From the NCBI GenBank assembly GCA_036266155.1, contig DATANR010000134.1:1-64000 (forward strand): a stretch of 64,000 nt of DNA, given 5' to 3'. This document shows positions 7,681 through 18,259 of this stretch, piece after piece. Position numbers and translations under genes: made by a program. A model generated the notes under the pieces. It worked only from the letters and a program-made list of their open reading frames with translations. It did no database searches and was not told the origin of the DNA. Origin of the DNA: SIAJ01 sp036266155 (GTDB taxonomy: Bacteria > Planctomycetota > Planctomycetia > Gemmatales > Gemmataceae). Position 1 is the stretch's first letter, and each line of letters starts with the position of its first letter.

Positions 7681-8869
7681 AATCGTCACCCCTCGCCGGC
7701 TGGCCGGGCAGCCGCAGGCCATCTACTTCCGCAGCGAGAAGGGCGGCCTGACGCTGGACAACCAGCCGGTCCCCTGGTCCGCGGAAGCCGTCGTCGTCGA
7801 AGCGCTCTTGCGCTTGCCGCCGACCGCGCGCAAACGTGGCGACTTCAGTTTGCACGTCCCCGGCTTTAATCCGATCCCAGCCGAGATTCTGAAGGCCGAC
7901 GAGACGGGCCAACGACACCGCCTCTACTTCCGCTTCCCGGTCCCCAAGGCGACCGGGACGGCGGAGCTGAAGTGGAAGTCGCATACACTCGGCACAATCG
8001 TGATCCCGGTTGTCATCCCCGAGCAGTTCCTGACCGACTTACGGATGCACCTGCCGACGGCATTCGTTTCGATCCAGGGCCGCAGCGTGGCGGCACAGAC
8101 ATTTGTGACGAACCAACAGCAAGGGCTTTCGGCGTCCGCTGTTGTTCAAAGTCCGACGGGCCTGGTGCCATTGCTTGACCTTGGATTATCGGCCACTTTT
8201 CGGACAGCACGCGGGACGAAGACCGTCGTCACGTCGGTGCCGCTCTCGGCCACGCAACTTGCGGGACGAGAAGCGCTCGTGACGGCGCTACCGCCACGGT
8301 TGCCGCGCAAGGCCGGCGAATGGTCGGTGACGTGGACGTGTCCCGGCCGCGAGTTGGCAACCACGCGTTTGCGAGCGATTACGCCAAGAGCCTTCCGCAA
8401 TTCGCTACGAATCGTCGACACACGTTTCGGGATCGTTAACACGGACGGGAATTTCCGCGTCGTCCGTCAGATGCCAACCGAGGGCGTTGAGAAGGCAGGC
8501 CCCGTCTTCTTCGTCGCCAGCCGCGAGCCGGGCCTGGCCGGCCTCGCCGAGTTCGAGATCGGCGTGCAGGTGCCGGGCGTCGACCATCCGCCAACGGTGC
8601 TCGAACAGACGGTGCTAATTACGGATGGTCCGACGCCGGTCGCGCCCGGCATGTTGCCGATGAGCGAGTTGAAGCACGCGTCGGCCTTCGAACTGCGGGT
8701 CAAGGGCCGTGTGCTCGGAGTGCTGCCCTTGAGCCCGGTACCAACTGCGACGTTCACGGCCGAAGGCGGCTACAAGCCGCCGCCCGAATTCACCTGGAGC
8801 GCCGCGGCGGAGGATGAGTTGTCCGAACGTCTCGCCCGCCTAATGGGTGTTTCGCAACAAGAGAGTTAG
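7673..8869 (+). CDS. 398-aa beta-rich protein of the conjugation cassette
   Basis: ATG 7673 overlaps the last eight bases of the E1 gene, implying translational coupling and a shared job. The 398-aa product has no signal peptide and no transmembrane segment, and only one cysteine (TWTCPGRE), so it is not a RING or other zinc-finger E3. Secondary-structure character is almost all beta, with several Ig-like stretches (for example AAQTFVTNQQQGLSASAVV and AEFEIGVQVPGVDHPP) and a short helical C-terminus (DELSERLARLMG). No family is recognised. It may be the target, a scaffold or a substrate-recognition partner of the E1/E2 pair. A plausible longer frame from 7601 reads through E1 and is rejected. 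Confidence 0.75.
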   Translation: MTEIVTPRRLAGQPQAIYFRSEKGGLTLDNQPVPWSAEAVVVEALLRLPPTARKRGDFSLHVPGFNPIPAEILKADETGQRHRLYFRFPVPKATGTAELKWKSHTLGTIVIPVVIPEQFLTDLRMHLPTAFVSIQGRSVAAQTFVTNQQQGLSASAVVQSPTGLVPLLDLGLSATFRTARGTKTVVTSVPLSATQLAGREALVTALPPRLPRKAGEWSVTWTCPGRELATTRLRAITPRAFRNSLRIVDTRFGIVNTDGNFRVVRQMPTEGVEKAGPVFFVASREPGLAGLAEFEIGVQVPGVDHPPTVLEQTVLITDGPTPVAPGMLPMSELKHASAFELRVKGRVLGVLPLSPVPTATFTAEGGYKPPPEFTWSAAAEDELSERLARLMGVSQQES

Positions 8870-8883
8870 CCATACAGTGTGCA

Positions 8884-8955
8884 GGCGAGCGGAGCCGCGT
8901 CAGCGGCCCGATAATGTTGTTTCATTATCGGCCCGCTGACGCGGCACCGCTCGCC
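8884..8955. repeat. 33-bp palindrome closing the cassette
   Basis: Arms 8884-8916 and 8923-8955 pair over 33 bp with two mismatches around TTGTTT. It follows the end of the 398-aa gene by 15 bp and precedes the DUF1573 gene, so it may terminate the conjugation cassette transcript. Confidence 0.82.
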
Positions 8956-9000
8956 AAGGTCGCCTTGCCCAATTTTCCGTCGGCGGTTATCTCTCCGTAC

Positions 9001-9975
9001 ATGATCCCCTTACTCTTGCTCGCGGCGACGCTCGGAACGGATCCAGCGCCCCTGGCGATTGAGTCGCCAGTCGTGGATCTCGGCGAGCGGGCCGCCAACA
9101 AGCCGCTCGTTCACGTGTTCCACTTGAAGAACACTGGTGTCGCGCCGTTGACGATCACCGAGGTGACCGGCGTCTGTGGTTGCATCCGCCGCGACGTCGC
9201 CACCAGTGTGTTGAAGCCGGGCGATTCGACCGACTTGACGGTTGGGATCAACCTGCTTACGCAGCCGGAAGGGCCGAATTCCTGGAAACTCGCGGTGCGC
9301 TATCGGGTCGATGGTGATTCACCCACGACGGGTGAGCACATCGTGCAGGTGACAGCGAAGGTGAAGAAGGACGTGAGCGTTGAGCCGGTTGCATTGATGC
9401 TGTCGGCGGAGCGGGAGATCACCGGGGCATTAACCGTACTCGATCGACGCGGCAAACCGCTGACGGTGACCGGCGCGCGACTTGGCTTGAAGGATGTGAA
9501 AGTTGACGTGAAGCCGGCCGCGGATGCCGACGGCAAACGCTCGCAAAAAATCGAATTGACGGTGGCCGATGCCTGCCCGGCGGGTCAGTACGCAGACGAA
9601 GTGTGCATCGACACCGACGATCCGGACTACAAGGAGCTGCGAATTCCGCTGCGGGTCATCAAGAAGGCTCCAGTTACGGGCGTGCAGGTAGCACCCGGCA
9701 GCGCGGCGTTGCGCTTTGCCAAGGATCAGACGTCGGCTTCGTCACTCGTGAGACTGCGCGATGCGGAAGATCGCGAAGTCGTCGTCGACAAGGCGGAGTC
9801 AGATCATCCGGCCATCGCTTGCAAATGGGCAGCCGGGCCGGGCACAATGGCGACGCTGCGGATCACGGTCGATCTGTCGCAAGCGCGTGCAGCGGGAGTG
9901 GGGGTCGTAACGGTCAAGCTCAAGAGCCCGACCGCGGAAATAATCCTGATTCCGGTATCCTGGACCCTGCCTTGA
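9001..9975 (+). CDS. Exported DUF1573-domain protein
   Basis: A 324-aa protein starting at ATG 9001 with a short hydrophobic leader (MIPLLLLAATLG), so probably exported. Residues about 18-110 match DUF1573: a strand pair, VFHLKNTGVAPLTITEV, then GVCGCIRRD, the Cys-x-Cys turn of the family. Two further beta-rich units follow (about 130-225 and 230-324), the last ending in IILIPVSW. An upstream in-frame start at 8914 falls within a palindrome and would bury the leader, so it was rejected. The function of DUF1573 is not established; the fold suggests binding to other surface proteins. Confidence 0.8.
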   Translation: MIPLLLLAATLGTDPAPLAIESPVVDLGERAANKPLVHVFHLKNTGVAPLTITEVTGVCGCIRRDVATSVLKPGDSTDLTVGINLLTQPEGPNSWKLAVRYRVDGDSPTTGEHIVQVTAKVKKDVSVEPVALMLSAEREITGALTVLDRRGKPLTVTGARLGLKDVKVDVKPAADADGKRSQKIELTVADACPAGQYADEVCIDTDDPDYKELRIPLRVIKKAPVTGVQVAPGSAALRFAKDQTSASSLVRLRDAEDREVVVDKAESDHPAIACKWAAGPGTMATLRITVDLSQARAAGVGVVTVKLKSPTAEIILIPVSWTLP

Positions 9976-10020
9976 GCCGATAAAATCAGAGTCAGAGGTC
10001 CGATTTCAACGGAGCCGGCG

Positions 10021-10212
10021 ATGGCCGCCAATTCACAACCGATCCCCGCCCCGCCTGAAGAGGCCTTTCCACGGCATTCAGCGAGCGAAGCCCCGATTCG
10101 ACGTTGGGATCGGATCGCATTTCAAGTTTGGGTCGTCGCCGTGTTGCTGACGCTTGTCATTACGCTGTCGCTGTACTTGTACGATAAGATCAGCCTCGCG
10201 CTCCATCGGTGA
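10021..10212 (+). CDS. Small single-pass membrane protein
   Basis: A 63-aa protein with a Pro-rich soluble N-terminus (about 1-30) and one transmembrane helix (about FQVWVVAVLLTLVITLSLYLY) followed by a short basic tail. It lies 33 bp before the DUF5685 gene on the same strand and could be part of that unit. No family is recognised. Confidence 0.55.
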   Translation: MAANSQPIPAPPEEAFPRHSASEAPIRRWDRIAFQVWVVAVLLTLVITLSLYLYDKISLALHR

Positions 10213-10244
10213 TAGCGCGGGCCACGGCATTCTCGGGAGCGCCC

Positions 10245-11417
10245 ATGTTCGGCTTCCTGAACCCGCGCCCGCACTCAGCGGATTATCGTCGAGCGTACGC
10301 TCGATTGTGCCAACACCAGCGGCGCGCGTACGGTATTCTCTCGCTGCCATTCCACAGTTACGAAGCCGTCTTTCTGTATCAGTGCGCCGTGGATGCCGGC
10401 GCGTTTCCGACGGCGGTGATGCCTCACGTGCACTGCTGCAAGCTCGCCACGCCGACGTCGTTGCCGCGCGATCCGGATGCCGCGATCGGCCGCTTCTGTG
10501 CGTCGGTCGCGCTGTTGCTCGGCTCGATCAAGCTCGAAGACGACATTCGCGACTCGCGCGGCCTGCTTGCCCGCTGCGCTCGCTGGGTGTTGCGCAAGCG
10601 CATCGCTCGGACTCGCACCTATTTCAATAAGCTCGATCCGAAGTTTGGCCGCAACGTCGAACAACTCATCGCCGACCATCATCAACTCGAAACGAAGAAC
10701 GAACCGGTGATGCTCGAACAATACGTCGAGCCAACTGCGTTGTCGTTCGGCTACGTTTTCAGCTTAATGGCGCGGCTGCCGGGGATGTTTGAGCACCGCG
10801 ACGTGTTGGCGACGCTCGGCCGGCACCTGGGTTCGGCGATCATCGCCTTCGACTGTGCGGTCGATTGGAAACGCGATCGGCGGCGCGGCGAGTTCAATCC
10901 GCTCGCGGACGAGGACGCTGTAGCCAATGCACGGCTTCAGGCGGCCGATCGGCTGGCCGACGCGGAGGGGTTGGCGCGACGAACGTTCGGCGCCGAGTCG
11001 CGTGCAGCCGCTACGCTGTCGGCTGTTAGAACTCGCGTGTTGCGGATGAACCCGTTGGTCGAAGCCAAGCCGTGCCCAGTGCATTCCGGAAGCGTTTGGA
11101 CGCGAGCGCGGCGAGCGGCTCGTTTCGTGATGATGCCCGCGATGGTTTCGGCAAATGGACCCGGCGCAAGCGACGTGCCCCCGGTTAATCCGCCACCCGA
11201 AAGAAGCGGGCAGCCGCCCGGTTTGCCTGGCGGCATCGAGGATGCCGGCGACAAGAAGGGCGGCCGAAAGCATTCGTCGTGTTGCGGAAATGATACCGAC
11301 GACTGCTGCTTTTGCGGGGCGATGTCGTGCGATTGCTGCCAGTGCGCCGGCGGTCTCGGCGAATGCATCGGCGGCGCCGACTGCTGCGCCGGCGCCGAGT
11401 GTTGCGCGTGCGCATGA
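10245..11417 (+). CDS. DUF5685-family protein with Cys-rich C-terminus
   Basis: A 390-aa protein. The N-terminal MFGFLNPRP and the following helical region (YRRAYARLCQHQRRAYGILS, then KLEDDIRDSRG) fit DUF5685, a family of unknown function beginning with FGY/FGF and a C-x-x-x-R segment. Conserved histidines and cysteines in the first 90 residues (HVHCC) suggest metal binding. The final 47 residues hold 15 cysteines, many as CC pairs (CCGNDTDDCCFCG, CDCCQC, CCAGAECCACA). ATG 10245 is preferred because GGAG lies six bases upstream and the family motif then begins the protein; a GTG at 10209 overlaps the previous gene. Metal storage or transfer is an inference. Confidence 0.72.
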   Translation: MFGFLNPRPHSADYRRAYARLCQHQRRAYGILSLPFHSYEAVFLYQCAVDAGAFPTAVMPHVHCCKLATPTSLPRDPDAAIGRFCASVALLLGSIKLEDDIRDSRGLLARCARWVLRKRIARTRTYFNKLDPKFGRNVEQLIADHHQLETKNEPVMLEQYVEPTALSFGYVFSLMARLPGMFEHRDVLATLGRHLGSAIIAFDCAVDWKRDRRRGEFNPLADEDAVANARLQAADRLADAEGLARRTFGAESRAAATLSAVRTRVLRMNPLVEAKPCPVHSGSVWTRARRAARFVMMPAMVSANGPGASDVPPVNPPPERSGQPPGLPGGIEDAGDKKGGRKHSSCCGNDTDDCCFCGAMSCDCCQCAGGLGECIGGADCCAGAECCACA

Positions 11418-11420
11418 GAA

Positions 11421-11445
11421 AGGGCGCGGCCAGTAGCCGCGCCCT
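11421..11445. terminator. Bidirectional terminator hairpin
   Basis: A 9-bp perfect GC stem, AGGGCGCGG (11421-11429) and CCGCGCCCT (11437-11445), with a 7-nt loop. It sits in the 34-bp gap between the convergent DUF5685 and sedolisin genes, where both transcripts need to end. Confidence 0.65.
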
Positions 11446-11451
11446 GTGACT

Positions 11452-12828
11452 TTAGAGCATCAACCAAACGGTTGAAGTTCGACCCACCGACCAGCCACCT
11501 AAATTCCATCCAAACAGGCCGCTGCCAAAGCCCCAGCCGAAGCCGATCGGAATGTACCATACCGGGGCACCGGTGGTGCCCGTTGTCGGCGTCTTGGTCG
11601 TGCCTGTCCCTGTCGTACCGGTACCAGTTGAGGTCGTCGTTGTGCCGGTTCCTGTCGTTCCGGTGCCGGTCGTCCCACCCACGCCCGGCGGCGTGGTGGT
11701 GGTCGTGGTCGGCGGAGTCTCGCTGGCCAGCGCAGGGATGAGCAAGTTCGCGATCGGCGAGCCGCGGCCCGTGACTAGATCGTAGCCGACCCGTGCCGCG
11801 TAGCCATTGCCGCCGGAGGTGATGTCGTGGAAGTCGCTCGCGGGCAGCGCGTAGATCGTGTCCTGGGCACGCCCGATGTTCGCGAGACCGTGTGCCGTGC
11901 GTTCCTGATTCGCTAACGCGATCAATCCGGCCCATTGGGGTGAGCCGGCGCTCGTGCCGCCGACGACCATCCAGCCGGTTTCGCCGTACTGGTCGGGGAC
12001 GCTGTTGAAGACGGAGACACCCGTGTTCGGATCGGCAACCGACGCTACATCGGGAACCGCGCGATGGCCGGTGACGACGTTCGATTGATACGTCGGCACG
12101 CTGTAGACTCGGCTGAACCCGCCGCCGCTGCCGGACCATGCGGACTCGCCGAGGTACGAGCCGTCGGACGAGACGTGGAGCCGCGTGCCACCGACGGCCA
12201 ACACGTTCGGGGACGATGCGGGCCATTCGGCCCCGGCGCCTGAATCGCCAGCGGCCGCGATGAACGTCACCGGCACATGCCCCGCCGGCGTCGTGAAGTA
12301 CGTGTCCTTCGCGGTCAACAGCGACGATTCATTGCCACCCCAGCTCATCGACACGACCGAGACGCCGGCCTGCCGGCGTGCGTAGTCGACTGCGGCAAGC
12401 AGATCGGTGGTTGAATCGGAACGCGCTTCGACGAGCAGGATGTTCGCCTTCGGCGCGACCGCGTGCGCCCATTCCACGTCTAGGGCCGTCTCGCCGGCCC
12501 AACCGGAGTCGGTCGTGGCGCCGGCCATCTTCTGCTTGACGAAGCTTGGCGGTGCGGCGAGGCCGAACGCAGCATCAAACGTTGCCAGGTCGGAAGCGAT
12601 ATTGGGGTCGTCGAACGCGACAACGATAGCGATCGTCTGGCCGCTGCCGTCGTCGGTCAGCTTGTCGATGCCATAGGCATGCCGGATTTCGGCAGGCGTC
12701 ATGCCATCGCCCGGCGAGCCGGATGCCGATGGGTGAATCACCAGATTCATGTTGACGGTCGGCGCATGAGCGACACTCGGCTGCGCACGCTCTTCAAACA
12801 ATTCGACGCGCAGGCGCGCTGCCCTCAT
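11452..12828 (-). CDS. Sedolisin-type (S53) serine-carboxyl peptidase
   Basis: A 458-aa secreted-type protease. Catalytic elements of the sedolisin family are all present: ETALDVEW (the Glu and Asp spaced by three residues), AAAGDSGA (oxyanion Asp), GGTSAGSPQWAG (nucleophile Ser), and the calcium site near DITSGGNGYAARVGYD. A Thr/Gly low-complexity linker (GTGTTGTGTTT-like) and an aromatic tail (WYIPIGFGWGFG) follow. The N-terminus LRVELFEERAQPS is a motif shared with other exported planctomycete proteins, including the one at 34120. There is only a short prodomain, unlike classic sedolisins. ATG 12828 is chosen because it puts this motif at the start; the upstream TTG 12897 has no support. 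Confidence 0.85.
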   Translation of the reverse strand: MRAARLRVELFEERAQPSVAHAPTVNMNLVIHPSASGSPGDGMTPAEIRHAYGIDKLTDDGSGQTIAIVVAFDDPNIASDLATFDAAFGLAAPPSFVKQKMAGATTDSGWAGETALDVEWAHAVAPKANILLVEARSDSTTDLLAAVDYARRQAGVSVVSMSWGGNESSLLTAKDTYFTTPAGHVPVTFIAAAGDSGAGAEWPASSPNVLAVGGTRLHVSSDGSYLGESAWSGSGGGFSRVYSVPTYQSNVVTGHRAVPDVASVADPNTGVSVFNSVPDQYGETGWMVVGGTSAGSPQWAGLIALANQERTAHGLANIGRAQDTIYALPASDFHDITSGGNGYAARVGYDLVTGRGSPIANLLIPALASETPPTTTTTTPPGVGGTTGTGTTGTGTTTTSTGTGTTGTGTTKTPTTGTTGAPVWYIPIGFGWGFGSGLFGWNLGGWSVGRTSTVWLML

Positions 12829-12960
12829 CAAGGAAGTTGTCCGAGGCACGGTGCAAGCTCCAAGCCGCGAGATCAGATAAACGAGGGAGGCTGGCAAGCA
12901 AAGGAGGGTGCCGACAGCAGTTGAGGGAAACTGCGGCGAGCCAGGGTGAGAGAAAGTATA

Positions 12961-12980
12961 CCCTGGGCCGAAGCCCAGGG
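12961..12980 (-). terminator. Hairpin after the WD40/cytochrome gene
   Basis: CCCTGGGC, a CGAA loop, then GCCCAGGG: eight perfect base pairs with a stable tetraloop. On the minus strand it is followed by the pyrimidine-rich TATACTTTCTC. It lies 39 bp downstream of the stop codon at 13020. Confidence 0.6.
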
Positions 12981-13019
12981 GAAGTGGGTAGTCAAGAAGT
13001 TTTGGGCAAGCTCGATTGC

Positions 13020-15077
13020 CTACCCTTTCTTAGGGGGATTAGCGGCCACTTTCGCTTTCTCCATGTCCGCCTTGGCGGCATTGAGTTCGGCGGTTGTTTT
13101 GTCGAGGTTCGCCTTGAGCGGCCCGACCGCATCCGTCGCGGCCTTCGCGGCGGCGGCACGTGGGGCGAGGATCTCCGTCGCGAGTTGCGCGGCTGCTGCT
13201 GCGAGAGCGGCCTGCGGAGCGGCCGGAGCATAGGCCGTGTTCGCAGCCGTGACGGCGGCGGTCAGGTCGGTCACGGCTTTGTTCGCGGTCGCTAACTCGG
13301 CCGCTGCGGCATCGGCCATCACCTTGGTTTGCGCGGCGGCCATTTGCAGATCGGCGTTGGCCTTGTTCGCATCAGCGGCCGCCTTGATCTTTGCATAGGC
13401 CTCGCCGAGCGCGCCCGCCTTGACCCCGGCCGCCATCGCTTTTGCTTGCGCCGGCGCCAGGGCCGCCGTGGCCTTGTCGACGTTCGCCTTCAGTGCCGCA
13501 GCTTGATCGGCGGCCGTCTTGGCAATCGCGGCGGAGTCGCTCGCGAGCTTTTGCGCCGGGGCCAGCGCTGCGTTCGCCACCTGGGCCTTCTGATCGGCCG
13601 GCCCATAGGCGGCGTTCGCCGCGTCAAAGGCTTGCTGCTTGGCCGTCAGATTCTTGGTCGCTGCGTCAAGTTGCTGCGCTGGCGTCAACGGGTTCGTCGT
13701 CGTCTGAGCAATGAGCTTGGCGTCGGCCACATTAAATTCTTGCACGGCCCCCGTCCAGTCGCCGGAATAGACCTTGGTGCCATCGTGATTAAAGGCCGCC
13801 CGCAGTGCGACGTCTGGGTGCGCCGGGAACGCCTTGGTGTTGGTCCCGTTCATGTCCCAAACTTTGGTCACGCGGTCGCGGCCGGTGCTCACGAGGCGGT
13901 TGTCGTGCGAAAACTTGATCGCTGCCGTGCCGCCGCCGTGTGCGCCCCAGTTCTTGACCTGCCCGCCGTTCTCCATTTCCCAGAGCTTGACCGTTGTGTC
14001 CTCGCTCGCCGACGCGAGGATGTTGGAATCGTCGCGCCAGCTCAGATCGGTGATGGCTGCCGTGTGCCCACGCAGGTTGTAGAACTCGCGGCCGGTCGCC
14101 GCCTCCCAGACCATGAGCCCGCCCGAGCGATCGGCGGTGGCGAGCAGCACGGCGTCCGGACTGAATTCGATGGCATAAATCCAATCGGTGTGCTTCTTCA
14201 TCTCGCGGACGAGCGTGCCGTCCTTGGTCGAATAAAGACGGATCATCTTGTTCGGCCCGCCGAGCGCGATGAGCTGCTGATCAGCCGAGATGTCGGCGGC
14301 CAGCACAGCGTCCGGCTCGTTGCCGACCTCGATGATCTGCTCGCCGGTCTTGATGTCCCACACGACGACCTTGCCCGATTGTCCGCCACGGCCGCCGCCC
14401 GCGAGCAACAGACCGCCATTGCGGCTGAACTTCAACACGGTCGGCGTGCCGTACGGGAACGGCAGAACGCCGAGCAACTCCATCGTGTCGCCGTGGAACA
14501 GCAGCACTTGCTTCTGCCCGCCAACTGCCACGAGCGGTGCCCACGGGCTCGCGGCCAGCGCGATGACCGCGTTCGCCTTGGTCGTAGTAAGGACCGGGTC
14601 CTTGCGCAACGGCTTCGTCGGCATCGGCATCACATCCGGCTTGCCGCGCTTGACCGACATGAGCCCGACTTCCGCCTTCGGCTTGATCGCGACCGCCTTG
14701 GCGTTCGGATTCTCGAGCGCTCCAGTCTGAATCCACGCGGCCAGCGTGTCGAGTTGCGCCTTGTCGATCATTGGCATTTTGGGCGGCATGAACGGCTGCT
14801 CCTTGTGCGCCGTCAGCCGATAGAGCCGCGATCCTTCCGGGTCGCCGGGCTTCACGACTTCGCCCGATGCGCCGCCTTCCTTGAGCTTCGCGTACGTCGA
14901 GAGATCGAGCCCGCCCTTGGCGCTCTCACCTTTGTGGCAGCCGATGCAATGAGCCGTCAGGATCGGAAGGACGTGCTGGTCGTAGTTGACCTTGGCCTTC
15001 GGGTCCGCGGCGAAAGTAGGATTCACCACAGAGGCACAGAGACACAGAGAAGACAAAACGGAAAATCGATTAATCAT
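13020..15077 (-). CDS. Cytochrome c-like (PSCyt1) and WD40 protein with Ala-rich tail
   Basis: A 685-aa exported protein. After the signal peptide (MINRFSVLSSLCLCASVV, cleaved near FAA) comes a planctomycete cytochrome C domain with the heme motif HCIGCHKG and the MPPKMPM segment likely to supply the Met ligand. WD40 repeats occupy about residues 150-430 (VVVWDIKTGE, LMVWEAATGR, VKLWEMENG). The last 230 residues are an Ala/Lys-rich coiled coil. ATG 15077 is used because the longer frame from 15158 reads through a palindrome. It lies 84 bp downstream of the DUF1549/DUF1553 gene and is probably cotranscribed; such pairs are typical of planctomycetes, with unproven redox or carbohydrate roles. 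Confidence 0.85.
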   Translation of the reverse strand: MINRFSVLSSLCLCASVVNPTFAADPKAKVNYDQHVLPILTAHCIGCHKGESAKGGLDLSTYAKLKEGGASGEVVKPGDPEGSRLYRLTAHKEQPFMPPKMPMIDKAQLDTLAAWIQTGALENPNAKAVAIKPKAEVGLMSVKRGKPDVMPMPTKPLRKDPVLTTTKANAVIALAASPWAPLVAVGGQKQVLLFHGDTMELLGVLPFPYGTPTVLKFSRNGGLLLAGGGRGGQSGKVVVWDIKTGEQIIEVGNEPDAVLAADISADQQLIALGGPNKMIRLYSTKDGTLVREMKKHTDWIYAIEFSPDAVLLATADRSGGLMVWEAATGREFYNLRGHTAAITDLSWRDDSNILASASEDTTVKLWEMENGGQVKNWGAHGGGTAAIKFSHDNRLVSTGRDRVTKVWDMNGTNTKAFPAHPDVALRAAFNHDGTKVYSGDWTGAVQEFNVADAKLIAQTTTNPLTPAQQLDAATKNLTAKQQAFDAANAAYGPADQKAQVANAALAPAQKLASDSAAIAKTAADQAAALKANVDKATAALAPAQAKAMAAGVKAGALGEAYAKIKAAADANKANADLQMAAAQTKVMADAAAAELATANKAVTDLTAAVTAANTAYAPAAPQAALAAAAAQLATEILAPRAAAAKAATDAVGPLKANLDKTTAELNAAKADMEKAKVAANPPKKG

Positions 15078-15154
15078 GACGCAAGCCTCTTCGTTGGATC
15101 TCTCTGGACTCTGACTTTCTTGACTTCTCTGTGACTCTGTGTCTCTGTGGTGAA
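15022..15154. repeat. Long palindrome overlapping a signal peptide
   Basis: Arms 15022-15052 and 15124-15154 pair over 31 bp with two mismatches around a 71-nt loop. The start codon of the WD40/cytochrome gene (15077) lies in the loop, and the left arm is coding: it supplies residues SSLCLCASVVN of the signal peptide. The right arm lies in the gap to the upstream gene. The arm consensus is a purine/pyrimidine-biased ACACAGAG/CTCTGTGT repeat. Confidence 0.85.
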
Positions 15155-15160
15155 ACACTC

Positions 15161-17587
<2,427 letters not shown>

Positions 17588-17675
17588 GAGTTCAAATCCT
17601 CGGTGCTCGAACGAGGAACCGGCTCGGCCAGTTCCGTGGGGCGGGAGTCAACTACCGTCTTCGCAGCCTGTTCAA

Positions 17676-17957
17676 TCAATAGCCGGGCTTGCGGCGATGG
17701 TGAGCGAATGCCACAACCCAAATGTAATGGGTTCGCTCGACGTAATACACGGTGTACGGGAAGTCCTTGACCGGGCATTCCCGGCACGGTGTGTCCTCAT
17801 AGACCGGGAAAAAGTTCGGTTACAGTTGGATGCGCTGGACTGCATGCTCAACCGCATTACGAAACCGAACCCCCAATCCTGGTGCGCGATCTTCGTAAAA
17901 GTCTTCTGCCTCGTCGAACTCGGCTTCTGCTTCTGGATGGGGCGACACGGTCTTCAC
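17676..17957 (-). pseudogene. ParE/RelE-family toxin interrupted by one stop codon
   Basis: Read by eye on the minus strand from GTG 17957, the frame gives a ParE-like start (VSPHPEAEAEFDEAEDFYE), helices up to residue 45, then TAA at 17822-17820 (codon 46). It continues in the same frame through FFPVYEDTPCRECPVKDFPYTVYYVE and IWVVAFAHHRRKPGY to TGA at 17676-17678. The second half is the conserved C-terminal sheet of plasmid-stabilisation ParE/RelE toxins, so one substitution seems to have killed a 93-aa toxin. Its GTG overlaps the antitoxin stop (GTGA), the usual arrangement of such pairs. No other frame in this stretch looks coding. Confidence 0.78.
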
Positions 17958-18208
17958 GGGTGTTTCTCCCGCGACTTGCGGAACATTTCCTCGATCGGCA
18001 CTGGCTTCACCTTCCCGCGGTCAATCTCTTCGACACGGCGAAGGAGTTCCGCCTTCCATGTAGCGCGAACCTCGGCAGGGTCTTCCTCGGGTTCATCGAT
18101 ATCAACTTGCAGCCGCTGCACAATCAGGCATCGATCTCGGGCTGAGAGCGCATTGAGCTTTGGAAGTAACTCCGCGGCAGCTTCAGACATTTCCAAGGTC
18201 TTTGTCAT
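17954..18208 (-). CDS. Addiction-module antitoxin (Unstab_antitox type)
   Basis: An 84-aa protein matching the 'putative addiction module component' family: an N-terminal helix, LPKLNALSARDRCLIVQRL (the LxxxERxxLxxxL pattern), an acidic middle (DIDEPEEDPAEVRATW), and the signature KAELLRRVEEIDRGKVKPV followed by PIEEMF. Proteins of this family neutralise ParE/RelE toxins by wrapping them with their C-terminus and often repress their own operon. ATG 18208 is chosen over the 94-aa frame start at 18238 because it matches family length. The partner toxin gene overlaps its stop by four bases but carries a nonsense codon, leaving an orphan antitoxin. Confidence 0.82.
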   Translation of the reverse strand: MTKTLEMSEAAAELLPKLNALSARDRCLIVQRLQVDIDEPEEDPAEVRATWKAELLRRVEEIDRGKVKPVPIEEMFRKSREKHP

Positions 18209-18259
18209 TGTGCGGCCTCCACACTTCGCCCATTGCAAACACAGTTAAGTAAAACAAAC

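Noticed and set aside
7673..8869. 398-aa protein as a RING-type E3 ligase
   Set aside because: Only one cysteine and no zinc-binding cluster.
13329..15134. 601-aa open frame on the plus strand
   Set aside because: Antisense to the cytochrome/WD40 gene and reads through the palindrome.
15078..15158. Upstream start of the cytochrome/WD40 protein (MFHH...)
   Set aside because: These residues are encoded by a palindrome arm; the signal peptide begins at the ATG at 15077.
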